Assembly (NCBI RefSeq): GCF_035609205.1
Contig: NZ_CP141184.1
Coordinates: 248,001-312,000, forward strand
Direction of reading: 5' to 3'
DNA from: Hymenobacter sp. GOD-10R
Lineage (GTDB): Bacteria; Bacteroidota; Bacteroidia; Cytophagales; Hymenobacteraceae
DNA: 64,000 nucleotides
A program made the position numbers and the translations under genes. This document shows, piece by piece, positions 37,062 through 46,288 of the stretch. The number at the start of each line of letters is the position of its first letter. Within the stretch, counting starts at the first letter, position 1. The notes beneath the pieces are model-generated. The model worked only from the letters and a program-made list of their open reading frames with translations. It did not search any database and had not been told where the DNA came from.

Positions 37062-38003
37062 ATGTCCGGACACTCTTCCTCAAAGTTTGCTATTTACGGG
37101 GCTATTGCGGCCAACATTGCTATTGCCGTCAGCAAGTTTGTGGCAGCGTACTTCACCGGTAGCTCGGCTATGCTGTCAGAAGGTATTCACTCCTTCGTCG
37201 ATAGTGGCAATGGGTTTTTGATTTTGCTAGGCGTCAAGCAAAGCGAAAAACCCGCAACCGTTCAGCATCCTTTTGGGCGCAGTAAAGAGTTGTATTTCTG
37301 GGCGTTGATCGTGGCCGTGTTGGTGTTTTCGGTTGGGGGTGGCATGTCGTTCTACGAAGGCATCGAGCATCTGCGCCACCCGGCGCCCATCACTGATCCT
37401 ACTTGGAACTACGTGGTGCTCGGCCTCTCCATCCTCTTCGAAGGAATCTCGTGCACCCTCGCCTTAAAAGCCTTTAACAAGGACCGCGGCGACATGGGCT
37501 TTTTCGAAACGCTACGGCGCAGCAAAGACCCGTCGGTATTCGCCATCCTGATGGAAGATATTGCCGCCTTGGTCGGGCTAGCATTTGCCCTGGCTGGTGT
37601 GTACCTAGGTCATGCCCTGAACAACCCCTACTTCGACGGCGCCGCTTCTATCCTGATTGGGTTGCTGCTGGTAAGCGTCGCTATATTCTTGATTTATAAG
37701 ACGAAAGGCCTGCTAATCGGCGAAGGCGTGGACGAAGAAACGCTTGCCTCGCTACAAGCCATTGCCTGCGCCCAACCCGGCGTTGAAAACGTGCGTCCGC
37801 CGCTGACCTCTTACCTAGGTCCGCAGGATGTGGTGCTGGCCTTGGATGTACAGTTTGAACGTAACCTATCGGCCGCGCAAGTAGAACAGGCCATCGATGG
37901 GTTGCAGGATGCCATTCGAGCAAAATACCCTGAATTTAAGCGCATCTTTATCGAAGCCAAACCCATTGGCCAGAAAGAGCGCACCGCCTCTCTCGCCCGC
38001 TAG
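37062..38003 (+). CDS. Cation diffusion facilitator transporter
   Basis: Divalent metal exporter of 313 residues with about six helices and a C-terminal cytoplasmic domain. The first metal pair HxxxD is in SEGIHSFVDSGNGF (TM2). The second site, usually HxxxD in TM5, reads ILMEDIAALVGLAF, so the Asp is kept but the His is replaced; this matches the SLC30A9-like subgroup. Metal preference cannot be called. A remnant of a paralog lies just upstream. Confidence 0.9.
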   Translation: MSGHSSSKFAIYGAIAANIAIAVSKFVAAYFTGSSAMLSEGIHSFVDSGNGFLILLGVKQSEKPATVQHPFGRSKELYFWALIVAVLVFSVGGGMSFYEGIEHLRHPAPITDPTWNYVVLGLSILFEGISCTLALKAFNKDRGDMGFFETLRRSKDPSVFAILMEDIAALVGLAFALAGVYLGHALNNPYFDGAASILIGLLLVSVAIFLIYKTKGLLIGEGVDEETLASLQAIACAQPGVENVRPPLTSYLGPQDVVLALDVQFERNLSAAQVEQAIDGLQDAIRAKYPEFKRIFIEAKPIGQKERTASLAR

Positions 38004-38097
38004 TTACGAGCACAACGTTGTGCTTGAGTGCTCCCGACAGCTAGCTGATTTCGCCCTCAGCGTCGGGAAAACCGTTTGTTAACCCCCTTCTTTCCCA

Positions 38098-39327
38098 ATG
38101 CCTGCCAAACACACCGAAGACCCCGATTTTGGCCCTAACCCTTTCCAATCTTTTTGGATGGGTGGCTATGAGTGTACCGATCAGCTGAACGCCTTCGGTA
38201 ACCGAGTAGACTTCCTGAATGTAACCAACCATTTGGAGTTGCTCAACGAGGATTACCAAGACCTGAAGCCTTTCGGTATCGGTACCGTGCGGGAAGGTAT
38301 TCGCTGGAGCTTCGTCGAGAAGATACCGTATCAGTACGATTGGAGCACCGTGCAGGTGCTGCTCGACGCTGGCAAGCGCCACGGCATTCAGCAGGTGTGG
38401 GATCTATGCCACTTCGGCTACCCCGACGATCTAACGCCATTGCACCCCATGTTTGCGCGGCGCTTTGCGGCTCTATGCCGTGCCTTCGTGGAGTTTTACC
38501 GCTCGCAGCGCCCCGACGATACGCTCATCATAACGCCTATCAACGAGGTGAGCTTCATGTCGTGGCTAGGGGGCGATGCCCGCGGTACTTCGCCGTATTG
38601 CGTGGGGCAGGGCTGGGAAGTGAAATACCGCCTGATGAAAGGGTACGTGGAAGGCGTAGCTGCGCTGCGCGAGGCCGACCCAAGCGTCCGCATCCTGACC
38701 ACGGAGCCGCTTATTAACATTGTGCCACCACCGTGGGCTGATGCCGACCACCGTCGCCGTATCGCAGAATGGCACGACCACCAGTTTCAGTCAGTAGACA
38801 TGCTATCGGGGCGGATATGCCCCGAGCTAGGAGGACGCCCGGAGTTTATCGACATCCTAGGGTTCAACTTTTACTACGATAACCAGTGGCAGCTTGACCC
38901 CTACGAGCGTATTCCGTGGGCCGAAGAGCCTGCCGATGCCCGGTGGCGCCCACTAAATGAGCTGCTAATGGCAGCCCACAAGCGTTACAACTGCCCCGTG
39001 GTGCTCACCGAAACTAGCCACCCTGGCGTCGACCGCCCGAAATGGACGCGCATGATTGCCGAGGAATGTGCCCAGGCGATCCGCAAAGGCGTGCCATTGT
39101 GGGGCGTGTGCTTGTACCCCATCATCGACCGTCCTGACTGGGACCACCTCACGCCCTGGCACCAATCTGGCCTGTGGGACGCGGAGTTGCGCCCCGATGG
39201 CGAGCCACATCACCGGGTATTGTATGAGCCCTACGCTACGGCGTTGCGAGCAGCGCAAGCCAAGGTGGCCGCCGCTTTGCCCGTTCCAAATCCTAAAGTT
39301 AACCCCGTTTCTTTGTCCTTATCCTAA
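38098..39327 (+). CDS. GH-A clan glycoside hydrolase (GH1-like)
   Basis: Protein of 409 residues with a (beta/alpha)8 pattern. TPINEVSF puts the likely acid/base Glu at about 150, and VVLTETSHPG the likely nucleophile Glu at about 305. DLCHFGYP and FIDILGFNFYYDNQW are further GH1/GH-A-like strand ends. There is no signal peptide, so it is intracellular. It is more divergent than standard beta-glucosidases; in other genomes similar proteins sit with glycosyltransferase or nucleotide-sugar genes. Its stop overlaps the ATG of the PLD-like gene by 1 bp. Confidence 0.72.
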   Translation: MPAKHTEDPDFGPNPFQSFWMGGYECTDQLNAFGNRVDFLNVTNHLELLNEDYQDLKPFGIGTVREGIRWSFVEKIPYQYDWSTVQVLLDAGKRHGIQQVWDLCHFGYPDDLTPLHPMFARRFAALCRAFVEFYRSQRPDDTLIITPINEVSFMSWLGGDARGTSPYCVGQGWEVKYRLMKGYVEGVAALREADPSVRILTTEPLINIVPPPWADADHRRRIAEWHDHQFQSVDMLSGRICPELGGRPEFIDILGFNFYYDNQWQLDPYERIPWAEEPADARWRPLNELLMAAHKRYNCPVVLTETSHPGVDRPKWTRMIAEECAQAIRKGVPLWGVCLYPIIDRPDWDHLTPWHQSGLWDAELRPDGEPHHRVLYEPYATALRAAQAKVAAALPVPNPKVNPVSLSLS

Positions 39328-40043
39328 TGCCTATGAGTCCGTCAGCTGCTACCACCGAGTTGTTGGCACGTTTCCGTCGTGCCTTCGCCGATTCGACCTT
39401 GTCGGCCGAGGAAGCACGCGACTTACGGGAGCGGCTGGCGGCACATGGCTTACAGGGTAATGAATTGGAAGCCCTTCGCCATCAGTTATTTGCGATGGCG
39501 GAAGAACGTTTTAACACATTCAAGGACAAGAAAACGGTAGAGTGGCTGGAGGCGGCTAGTGCATTACTGCTGTCGCCAAGCACTCCGCAGCTAGCTCACG
39601 CCGAGGTGTTTTTCAGCCCCGGCACTGAGTGCCTAGATGCGATTTTGGGCTTCATCAACCGAGCAGCGCATCGCCTAGATGTGTGCGTGTTTACGATTTC
39701 TGACGACCGGATTGCGGAAGCCTTACTTGCAGCACACCGCAAGGGCACAACCATCCGGCTGCTCACCGACAACGACAAGCTCCACGACCAAGGCTCCGAC
39801 ATAAAAGCGTTGCAAGCGGCTGGGCTAGCGGTACGAATCGACAACACGCCCAACCACATGCACCATAAGTTCGCTCTCGCCGACGAGCGGCTAGCTTTGA
39901 CCGGGAGCTATAACTGGACGCGTTCAGCAGCTCTCGCCAACTTGGAGAATCTGCTCATCACCGACAATACCACGGTGGTGCAGCGCTATGCCACCGAGTT
40001 TAATCGTCTTTGGCAGGAAATGCAAGTCTACGAAGGTCACTAG
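39327..40043 (+). CDS. Phospholipase D-like domain nuclease/hydrolase
   Basis: Protein of 238 residues. The N-terminal 90 residues are helical and charged (ARDLRERLAAHGLQGNELEA); the C-terminal part is a single PLD domain with the HKD signature HHKFALAD (HxKx4D), followed by TGSYNWT. One HKD motif and no signal peptide suggest a homodimeric cytoplasmic enzyme of the Nuc/BfiI type. FFSPGTECLDAILGFINRA matches FAM83/Nuc-like PLD proteins. It is translationally coupled to the GH gene (TAATG). Confidence 0.8.
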   Translation: MPMSPSAATTELLARFRRAFADSTLSAEEARDLRERLAAHGLQGNELEALRHQLFAMAEERFNTFKDKKTVEWLEAASALLLSPSTPQLAHAEVFFSPGTECLDAILGFINRAAHRLDVCVFTISDDRIAEALLAAHRKGTTIRLLTDNDKLHDQGSDIKALQAAGLAVRIDNTPNHMHHKFALADERLALTGSYNWTRSAALANLENLLITDNTTVVQRYATEFNRLWQEMQVYEGH

Positions 40044-40094
40044 CTGAAAGCAGTTGGTGTCCATGTATTTGCGTCAAAAGTAGTTACTTGCTGT

Positions 40095-40598
40095 ATGCAA
40101 ACAGTTACACCCTTGGCCGTTGCCTACCTAGCTTCGCCGGTGGGCCTTTTGGAGTTGCGCGGCACCGATGCGGGCTTAGCGGCGGTGCTTTTCCGACAGG
40201 ACGGAGAAGCTGCTCCGACGCCCCCCGATACCTTGCCAACTTGCCTACGCGAAGCCGCGCAACAGCTGCAAGCCTACTTTGGCCGGGAGTTACGCACCTT
40301 CGACCTAACTTATGATTTACAACAAGGCACTGATTTTCAGCGTCGCGTTTGGGCTGCACTTCCCGGCATTGGGTATGGTCGAACGGCCTCTTACCTCGAC
40401 CTAGCTCGCCAACTCGGCGACCCAAAAGCCGTGCGCGCCGTGGGCGCCGCCAACGGCCAAAACCCCTTGGCCATCGTGTGTCCATGCCACCGAATCATCG
40501 GCGCCGGTGGGCAGCTTACAGGATACGCCGGTGGCCTAGCACGTAAGAAGTGGCTATTGACTTTCGAGAACCCGCCTGCGCAAGGAGAGTTGTTTTAG
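40095..40598 (+). CDS. ogt: Methylated-DNA-protein cysteine methyltransferase
   Basis: DNA repair protein of 167 residues that removes alkyl groups from O6-methylguanine in a suicide reaction. The active site PCHRIIG is intact, preceded by AVGAANGQNPLAIV and followed by GYAGGLARKKWLLTFE. The N-terminal domain is of normal length, with no Ada methylphosphotriester domain. Confidence 0.93.
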   Translation: MQTVTPLAVAYLASPVGLLELRGTDAGLAAVLFRQDGEAAPTPPDTLPTCLREAAQQLQAYFGRELRTFDLTYDLQQGTDFQRRVWAALPGIGYGRTASYLDLARQLGDPKAVRAVGAANGQNPLAIVCPCHRIIGAGGQLTGYAGGLARKKWLLTFENPPAQGELF

Positions 40599-40702
40599 CT
40601 AGGGTATGATGAGTTAGTTGACACAACCGAGCTTCTCGGACACAGTTAGTACGTTCTTTCCTAATGCTTTTTCAGAAGTAGGCTCCATATAAAAAGCGCT
40701 GC

Positions 40703-41068
40703 TTAGGGTAGCTGAATTTCAAGTACTCGTTTCTCCATGTTCAGAACCATGAGTGTGCTGTCGAGTTGTTCTGGCACACAGTCTAGTAGCTCTCGCTCAT
40801 GTAGATACTGTTGATAGGAATGAGGCCCTAAGTGAACTACAAGTTGGTAGAGGTGCTGAGTGGGGCCTTGGCCTTTCGAACTGCGTTCCAACCAAGCGCG
40901 TAAGACGAGTTGATGCGTCTGGGCCACCGAATCCAGCAAATAATCTGCTTCCCATTCTGGACCGAGTACCCCATCACACCAGCAGCCTCTGAGGTCAGGC
41001 TTGGCAGCCTGCAACAAGGACGCAGAAAGCGCCCATTCTAGTTGTTCCAGAAAGGCTTCAGTGATCAT
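40703..41068 (-). CDS. Hypothetical protein, 121 aa
   Basis: I do not recognise this soluble protein. It has two Trp/Cys-rich spots (GCWCDGVLGPEWEADYLLDS) and an alpha/beta-like pattern; no signal peptide or helix spans. Codon usage looks like its neighbours, and there is no overlapping ORF of similar quality, so it is probably real. Confidence 0.55.
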   Translation of the reverse strand: MITEAFLEQLEWALSASLLQAAKPDLRGCWCDGVLGPEWEADYLLDSVAQTHQLVLRAWLERSSKGQGPTQHLYQLVVHLGPHSYQQYLHERELLDCVPEQLDSTLMVLNMEKRVLEIQLP

Positions 41069-41115
41069 ATAGTAGGTAACGTACTAAGCTAGTTGTGAAT
41101 AGGCGAAACTTAGAA

Positions 41116-41988
41116 TCACTGTTTTTGCTGTAGCTTATACAGCATTTTAACTCCTTCCCTCAATGACGTAGGCTGACGTCCTAGCATCTGTGCTAGGTCG
41201 GGACTTACTTCGGCTTCCTGGCCGTGTTCGATATCGGTCATAAACCCTAGGGTCCGTTCGATGACAAGTGCTGGCACCCCACGATCTTGCATGCGTGCCG
41301 CAAAGGTGGCTGGCTCAGCGGGCGTATAGGCGACCTGCTTTCCCGATGCCGCCGTTAGCGCCGCGGCTACGTCGTCGAAGGAGTAGGCTTCGCTGCCAGT
41401 GAAGTGGTAGATGCGGTTATCGCAGTCACGCTCCAGCAAGGCATTTGCAATGGCTTCGCCCATTTCACTGCGGAGAGCAAAGGATACTTTGCCCTGGCCT
41501 GCCGGCAGATTAATACCCGTTTCCAGCACTTGAGGGCCCGTAAACAGCGGCAGCACATCCATATAAAGGATGTTGCGGAAAATAAGATAGGACAACCCGC
41601 TGGCTTGGATGTACGCTTCCGTTTGGAAATGGCGTACCATCAGGTGATTGGCTAGGGTGCTAGGGTCTTTAAGGGCTCGGCTTGTGTAAGCGAGACAACG
41701 TACTCCAGCCTTTTTAGCTGCGTCTACCACGTTCTGGTGTTGCTGTAGCGCGTCCTCTTCGCCACCGCCCGAGATGAGGAGTACTTTCTCGATGCCTTGC
41801 ATGGCTTTTTCCAGCGAGGCTGGGTCATCATAGCTGCCTACCCGAATGCTTACTCCTTGTGCTTGCAAGTCAGCAGCTTTGTGCTCGTCGCGTACTAAGG
41901 CGGCCAGCTGCGTGGCCTCGGTCTTGCGCAAAAGGGTTTGCAGCACAGCTGTACCTAGGTGTCCGGTAGCTCCAGTTACTAAGATCAT
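41116..41988 (-). CDS. NmrA-like NAD(P)-binding oxidoreductase
   Basis: Atypical SDR/NmrA protein of 290 residues with N-terminal VTGATGHLGTAVLQTLL (GxxGxxG). The middle has VLLISGGGEEDALQQHQNVV, and there is no clear YxxxK. Family members such as quinone oxidoreductase QorB or azoreductase-like proteins bind NAD(P)H. It lies downstream of an AraC-type regulator on the same strand, with a 166-bp gap, which suggests regulator-target pairing. Confidence 0.85.
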   Translation of the reverse strand: MILVTGATGHLGTAVLQTLLRKTEATQLAALVRDEHKAADLQAQGVSIRVGSYDDPASLEKAMQGIEKVLLISGGGEEDALQQHQNVVDAAKKAGVRCLAYTSRALKDPSTLANHLMVRHFQTEAYIQASGLSYLIFRNILYMDVLPLFTGPQVLETGINLPAGQGKVSFALRSEMGEAIANALLERDCDNRIYHFTGSEAYSFDDVAAALTAASGKQVAYTPAEPATFAARMQDRGVPALVIERTLGFMTDIEHGQEAEVSPDLAQMLGRQPTSLREGVKMLYKLQQKQ

Positions 41989-42154
41989 AGGAAGAATTTT
42001 GCGTGAATACCTGAGCTACTTGCTGTCCGTCCCAGCCTAGCTAGGTAAGGCAGAAATAGCGGAACGTTATGATGCAAAATTCAGCGCCAGCGCCAAGCGG
42101 GAGAATGGCTGATTGGGGGTAAGATGTGGCGAAAAGTCGGTAAGTGCGTTTGAC

Positions 42155-43021
42155 CTAGCTAACTTGCCGATAAGCAGTGGGAGAGAGGCCTGTGCTTTTC
42201 TTGAAAAACCGGCTGAACGCAAACTGATCGGCAAAGTGCAGACTCGCCGCGACTTGGTAGACAGCCAAGGTATGGTTCTGCAACAAGACCTTGGCTTCGA
42301 GTACCACTGCTTCGGCTATCCAGTCGCTGGCAGTCCGGCCGGTTACAGCTTTTACCAGTTCTGTGAGGTACTTCGGGCTGATGCACAGGGCGGCAGCGTA
42401 AAATTTTACGCTCCGAGCGGAAACGCAATGCGCTTGAACCAACTGCCGGAAAGACTTCGCTAGCAACTGGCTTCTGGGCTGGCTCACTGGCAGTACAACC
42501 GCTTGCTGGTCGTACAATTCACCTATTTCGTACAGCAGGCTGTTGAGGATGTTTTTTAAAATATTATCCCGTTGAGCGCTGGGTGCCTTGTACTTCTGCT
42601 GCAAAAAGCGAAAGGAAGCGGCAATGTTAGCGGCCTGTGCAGCTGAGAGCTGGAGCACGTAGGTAGGAGGCGCGACGAAAAAGCGAAGGTTGCCGGTCGC
42701 CGCATTATTGGTCGTGATGAACTCCTTAGTGAAAAAGACGGATAACGTTTCGTAATCATCGGTGATGTGCAGCCACTGCTTGAGCACATCTGGGGTTGCT
42801 AGAATTAGACAATCGGGAGATACGGTGTACGTCTCTAGGTTCGCTTTTAGCTCGGCTGTTCCCCGCAGACAAAGGCTGATCTTGTAGTAGTCGCCACGGT
42901 AGGGAAGGTGCAGAGGGAGCCTAGGTTTCGGCCCTGCATAATCCGGAAAGAACACCTCCGAGGCGACCTCATTATCGCTGGCAAATGCCTGCAATCGATA
43001 GGTTGGAATAGGTTCGCTCAT
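42155..43021 (-). CDS. AraC family transcriptional regulator
   Basis: Protein of 288 residues with an N-terminal cupin-like sensing domain (LHLPYRGDYYKISLCLRGTA) and a C-terminal double HTH. The HTH signature runs from FRQLVQAHCVSARSVKFYA to QVAASLHFADQFAFSRFFKK, ending STGLSPTAYRQV. It is likely to control the NmrA-like gene downstream. The effector is unknown. Confidence 0.9.
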   Translation of the reverse strand: MSEPIPTYRLQAFASDNEVASEVFFPDYAGPKPRLPLHLPYRGDYYKISLCLRGTAELKANLETYTVSPDCLILATPDVLKQWLHITDDYETLSVFFTKEFITTNNAATGNLRFFVAPPTYVLQLSAAQAANIAASFRFLQQKYKAPSAQRDNILKNILNSLLYEIGELYDQQAVVLPVSQPRSQLLAKSFRQLVQAHCVSARSVKFYAAALCISPKYLTELVKAVTGRTASDWIAEAVVLEAKVLLQNHTLAVYQVAASLHFADQFAFSRFFKKSTGLSPTAYRQVS

Positions 43022-43151
43022 TGAAAAAGCAGTGTGGTAGTAGGCCCTTGTGCCGCTGATCTTCTAACGAAATAGCACCAGCAAGTTACCACACTCTCGT
43101 TCCTATTGCCTTGCAAAATATTGCTGGCGTACCAATCCGCATAAGCACAAG

Positions 43152-43196
43152 CAAAATGCGGCAAACCAAGTTTAGAAGAAGAACTTGATTTGCCGC
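43152..43196 (-). terminator. Terminator downstream of glycosyltransferase gene
   Basis: GCGGCAAACCAAGTT and AACTTGATTTGCCGC form a 15-bp stem with one mismatch. On the minus strand the stem is followed by ATTTTGC. The rest of 43022-43236 shows no gene. Confidence 0.75.
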
Positions 43197-43236
43197 AAAG
43201 CAAGATTACGAGTCAGCTACCTAGGTTGTAGCGCTG

Positions 43237-44244
43237 TTATTGCAGCGGTTTGTGAGTCAGAACGTTGAATAAGCTCTTGGCGAACTTTGCGTTAAAAGGA
43301 GAGCTAGGTAGCGTATCGACGGCGAGCTTGGCGCTTTTCAAGCCGTGGATCACGCCGCCACCCGAAAAGCCCCGTACTATTTCCTCGCGCGCGTTGTTGA
43401 GCACAACGAGGTGGGGCCACTTGTTGGTGAGCTGCTTTACCTTCAGCAAGCGCTCCGAAACGGCCAAGTTGGCGAACTGAGGCGTCAGTAGGGCTGACAA
43501 GAGACTATCCATCAAGGCTTTCAGCGGCTTGTACCAGTAGTGAAACACGTAGTGGTTGCTGGGCACTAGCTGTGTTTTGGTGGGCAGTACCAGGGAAAAA
43601 GCTACTTGCTCAGTCACGAGCCATTTGCCGTTGCGATACAGCGTGTCGAGGGTGGAGCACACGTCGGGCAGTAAGCTAGCTACTTCCTGGGTCAGGCCGA
43701 GTACCCCCGAATTCCACATATACTGCGTTTTCTGAAATTGGTGTTGCTGGTCACCAATCTGAAACGGTTGCGAGTCGATGTAATTGACGGCTTTCTGAAT
43801 GCCTTGTGCTTCTTCAGAAGAAACGCCCTTTGTAACAGAATCGACGTAGCGAGCCTCACGCATGTGCATCAGGCTTACCCCTGGCTGCATGAGTCCAAGC
43901 AGTTCATTGGATGAAGCCACAAAGAACGTATCCGAATCGCAGAATAGTACACTATCAGTAGGGTAGTCGCGAAACAGCCGATCGATTACAATGGCTTTGG
44001 CCCGGTGGATATAACGTTGGGGGCCATACATTTCTTCTAGGCTAGCGGGAGTCAATAATTTGTATTCAATGGGTAGGCCTGTCAGATAAGGAGTAAAGGC
44101 ATCTGGCCGGTCAGTATATACCACTGTTTTTACGTTGGTTTTGTCACCGGCATACCATGCCCAAAAGCTTAGAATGGCAAAGACGGCACGATGGTGTTCG
44201 GTAGTGCGTCCATAAGAGAGGATAATGTGGTGTGTCATATTCAA
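43237..44244 (-). CDS. Glycosyltransferase-like protein
   Basis: Protein of 335 residues with a GT-A type start (HHIILSYGRTTEHHRAVFAI) and a DxD motif SVLFCDSDTFF near residue 100, with further GT8/GT-77-like segments (MWNSGVLGL, LVTEQVAFSLVL). A nucleotide-sugar donor and manganese are expected from the family. It has no signal peptide. It stands alone and not in a polysaccharide cluster, so the acceptor is unknown. Confidence 0.72.
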   Translation of the reverse strand: MNMTHHIILSYGRTTEHHRAVFAILSFWAWYAGDKTNVKTVVYTDRPDAFTPYLTGLPIEYKLLTPASLEEMYGPQRYIHRAKAIVIDRLFRDYPTDSVLFCDSDTFFVASSNELLGLMQPGVSLMHMREARYVDSVTKGVSSEEAQGIQKAVNYIDSQPFQIGDQQHQFQKTQYMWNSGVLGLTQEVASLLPDVCSTLDTLYRNGKWLVTEQVAFSLVLPTKTQLVPSNHYVFHYWYKPLKALMDSLLSALLTPQFANLAVSERLLKVKQLTNKWPHLVVLNNAREEIVRGFSGGGVIHGLKSAKLAVDTLPSSPFNAKFAKSLFNVLTHKPLQ

Positions 44245-44280
44245 GGAGGGGATAAGTAGCAGGTCGGAAGATCAATCCTA

Positions 44281-44288
44281 CAAAGATA
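44281..44288 (-). promoter_or_regulatory. -7 box upstream of glycosyltransferase gene
   Basis: TATCTTTG on the minus strand matches TAnnTTTG, 36 bp before the ATG. No TTG is at the ideal distance. Confidence 0.4.
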
Positions 44289-44390
44289 CAATTAACTCGA
44301 AAATATATGGAAAATGTTCAAAATAGAAAAGGAAATATTATAATCGTGTGACTTAGAGCATTATGTAATTACTATATAAGGTAAAGCGCT

Positions 44391-44526
44391 ATCCTGTGGC
44401 GAGTAGCCTGCATCATCTGACAGGAACTTGAAGAGGGCAACGCATGTCCTGCACACAGGATCTGAAAGGTGAGCTAGCGAGGCAGTAGCGTATAACCCTG
44501 GCCAAGATGGTAACTTGCGACAGGGT
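44391..44526. other. Possible structured intergenic element
   Basis: Within the 381-bp gap 44245-44625, ATCCTGTG (44391) pairs exactly with CACAGGAT (44454-44461), and ACCCTG (44495) with CAGGGT (44521-44526). TGAGCTAGCGA lies between. I do not recognise a riboswitch or ncRNA family. Both stems could be chance. Confidence 0.25.
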
Positions 44527-44625
44527 GAGCTGATGCGTCGGTAGAACCTAGGTCCTTTGCGAAACGCCTCGACTAGTAGTACTTTGCTGAGAAGTTTATA
44601 TCCGTTTTTATCACGCGCACCTCAC

Positions 44626-45351
44626 ATGAAGAAATTAGTGTGGTTGGCAGCGCTGCTCCTGTTGGCAGCGGCTACTCCTACCCAAGCACAGCGAAAAGTT
44701 AAAATCAAGACCAAGCCTGGTACTGCGGCCCCGTTGGACAAGGCGAGCCGGTTGCTGCCGCTTTTTGGAGGCGCTTCGGCGGCGCAAGCTGAGCAAGTTG
44801 TAGGGCCAGCATTCCTAGCTGATGTAGCGAAGAGCTTCGCTTCCCGAACCGAAGCCAGCAAGTTCTTTTCTGATAAAGGATATGAGTACTTAGTTGAAAA
44901 CCAGCCTGATACTGCAGTGTATCGGTTCAACCTAGCGTGGCTGCTCGATCAGAAGAACGCCGATGCGTACCGTGGCCTTGGCGTAATCGCCAGTCAGCGC
45001 GCCAACAACGACGAAGCTATCAGCTTGATTACGCAGGCATTAGCCATTGAGCCCACCAATGCACAGCTGATGGCCGATTTGGGTGCTAGCTATTTGATTC
45101 AGTACGAAAAAGACAAGAAGAAAAAGAGCCTTAGCCAAGCCATGGATTACCTGCAAAAAGCCATAGCGACGGACCCCAAAAACGCTGGGTCTTGGCAGCA
45201 GCTAGCTCGCGGCTACTACTTGCAGGAAAACTTCGCCAAAGCCTGGGAAGCCGTGCATACGGGCCAGAACCTGAATATGACAAGCCTTGATTTTCAACTG
45301 ATTGGTGACTTAATAGCCAAGATGCCCGACCCAGAAGGCAAATTCAAATAA
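44626..45351 (+). CDS. Secreted TPR repeat protein
   Basis: Protein of 241 residues with a signal peptide (MKKLVWLAALLLLAAATPTQ). Residues of about 85-230 hold tetratricopeptide repeats: DTAVYRFNLAWLLDQKNADA, NDEAISLITQALAIEPTNAQ and LSQAMDYLQKAIATDPKNAG. TPRs mediate protein-protein contacts, here in the periplasm or at the envelope. The ATG at 44626 is preferred to an upstream frame without signal features. It is followed by an OMP gene on the same strand. Confidence 0.87.
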   Translation: MKKLVWLAALLLLAAATPTQAQRKVKIKTKPGTAAPLDKASRLLPLFGGASAAQAEQVVGPAFLADVAKSFASRTEASKFFSDKGYEYLVENQPDTAVYRFNLAWLLDQKNADAYRGLGVIASQRANNDEAISLITQALAIEPTNAQLMADLGASYLIQYEKDKKKKSLSQAMDYLQKAIATDPKNAGSWQQLARGYYLQENFAKAWEAVHTGQNLNMTSLDFQLIGDLIAKMPDPEGKFK

Positions 45352-45453
45352 ACTGAGGCGCCCAGCGTTACTATACTATACTATTACCAAACCGAGGGCT
45401 GAGCGAAGTCGTATGTTCGGCCCTTCCCTGTTCCCACCAAGCACAACCTACCC

Positions 45454-46188
45454 GTGAATTACCGTTCGCTGCTTCTGAGCGCATTCTTACTTACCGCATT
45501 GCTGCCGCGCACCGGAGCCGCCCAAACTAGTCCTGAGCGCCGGCGGCGGTTTTACAACAGCCAAGCGCGGCCTTACCACCGAGGCCCCGTGCGGCTGACT
45601 GCTGGCCTAGGGGCTGGCTTCTACAACGGCGACCTGACCAGCAGCCTTAGCAATAATTTTCCTGGCGTTAGCGGAAGCTTGGGCGTGTTGTACCAGCTGT
45701 GGCCGCACTTGCTGATTGGCAGCGAAATAGCGGCTTTCCAGATTGGAGCCAAAGATGACATCCCGGAGCGCAACCTAGCTTTTCGAGCCCGTAATGGGTC
45801 GGGCGAAGTGTTCTTCCGCTACGAACCTTTCCACGACGAAGCAGAATACGCCGATCCTCGTGGCCCCGGCGCCATCGTGAAACCGTATCTGAAGGCGGGT
45901 GTCGGTTTGCTGCTTTACAACCCCAAGAGCTACAACGGTACTACGCGCCCCGAGACGTATACCACGTTCCTAGGGCCAGAACGCAACGACTATCCCGCTA
46001 TGGCCATTGTGGCGCCCGTAGGCCTAGGGGTCACAGTACGCCTGACCCGTTCGCTCAACGCAACGGCGGAAGCGGCCTACTACTTTACTACTACTGACCA
46101 CCTCGATGATGTGAGTCAACGCGCTAACTCAGCGGCTAACGACGGCTATGCCCGCGCGGAGCTAAAGCTAGAATATGCCCTTTGGTAA
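45454..46188 (+). CDS. Outer-membrane beta-barrel protein
   Basis: Protein of 244 residues starting at GTG 45454. It has a signal peptide (LLSAFLLTALLPRTGAAQTS), a basic linker (PERRRRFYNSQARPYHRGP) and an OmpA/porin-like 8-strand barrel (VRLTAGLGAGFYNGDL, YLKAGVGLLLYNPKSY, YARAELKLEYALW with aromatic C-terminus). It resembles DUF6089-type outer-membrane proteins of Bacteroidota. No function is known. A strong terminator follows. Confidence 0.78.
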   Translation: MNYRSLLLSAFLLTALLPRTGAAQTSPERRRRFYNSQARPYHRGPVRLTAGLGAGFYNGDLTSSLSNNFPGVSGSLGVLYQLWPHLLIGSEIAAFQIGAKDDIPERNLAFRARNGSGEVFFRYEPFHDEAEYADPRGPGAIVKPYLKAGVGLLLYNPKSYNGTTRPETYTTFLGPERNDYPAMAIVAPVGLGVTVRLTRSLNATAEAAYYFTTTDHLDDVSQRANSAANDGYARAELKLEYALW

Positions 46189-46190
46189 GT

Positions 46191-46218
46191 GTAGCGCGGA
46201 GCTCCCACTTTGCGCTAC
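46191..46218. repeat. Short solo type A arm
   Basis: GTAGCGCGGAGCTC..TTTGCGCTAC is a short inverted repeat related to the arm of type A palindromic elements but with no core or second arm. It is 3 bp after the OMP stop. Confidence 0.55.
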
Positions 46219-46231
46219 ATTATCACAACCA

Positions 46232-46261
46232 AAAAAGGCCCGTCAGATGACGGGCCTTTTT
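46232..46261. terminator. Bidirectional terminator
   Basis: AAAAAGGCCCGTCA and TGACGGGCCTTTTT form a perfect hairpin flanked by A- and T-runs, ending both the OMP gene and the converging M4 protease gene. Confidence 0.93.
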
Positions 46262-46288
46262 GTTAGGTAGTTGGAGTGGCGCAGGAGG

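Noticed and set aside
44383..44530. Cobalamin, SAM or RNase P RNA in the gap before the TPR gene
   Set aside because: None of the conserved boxes of these RNAs could be found.
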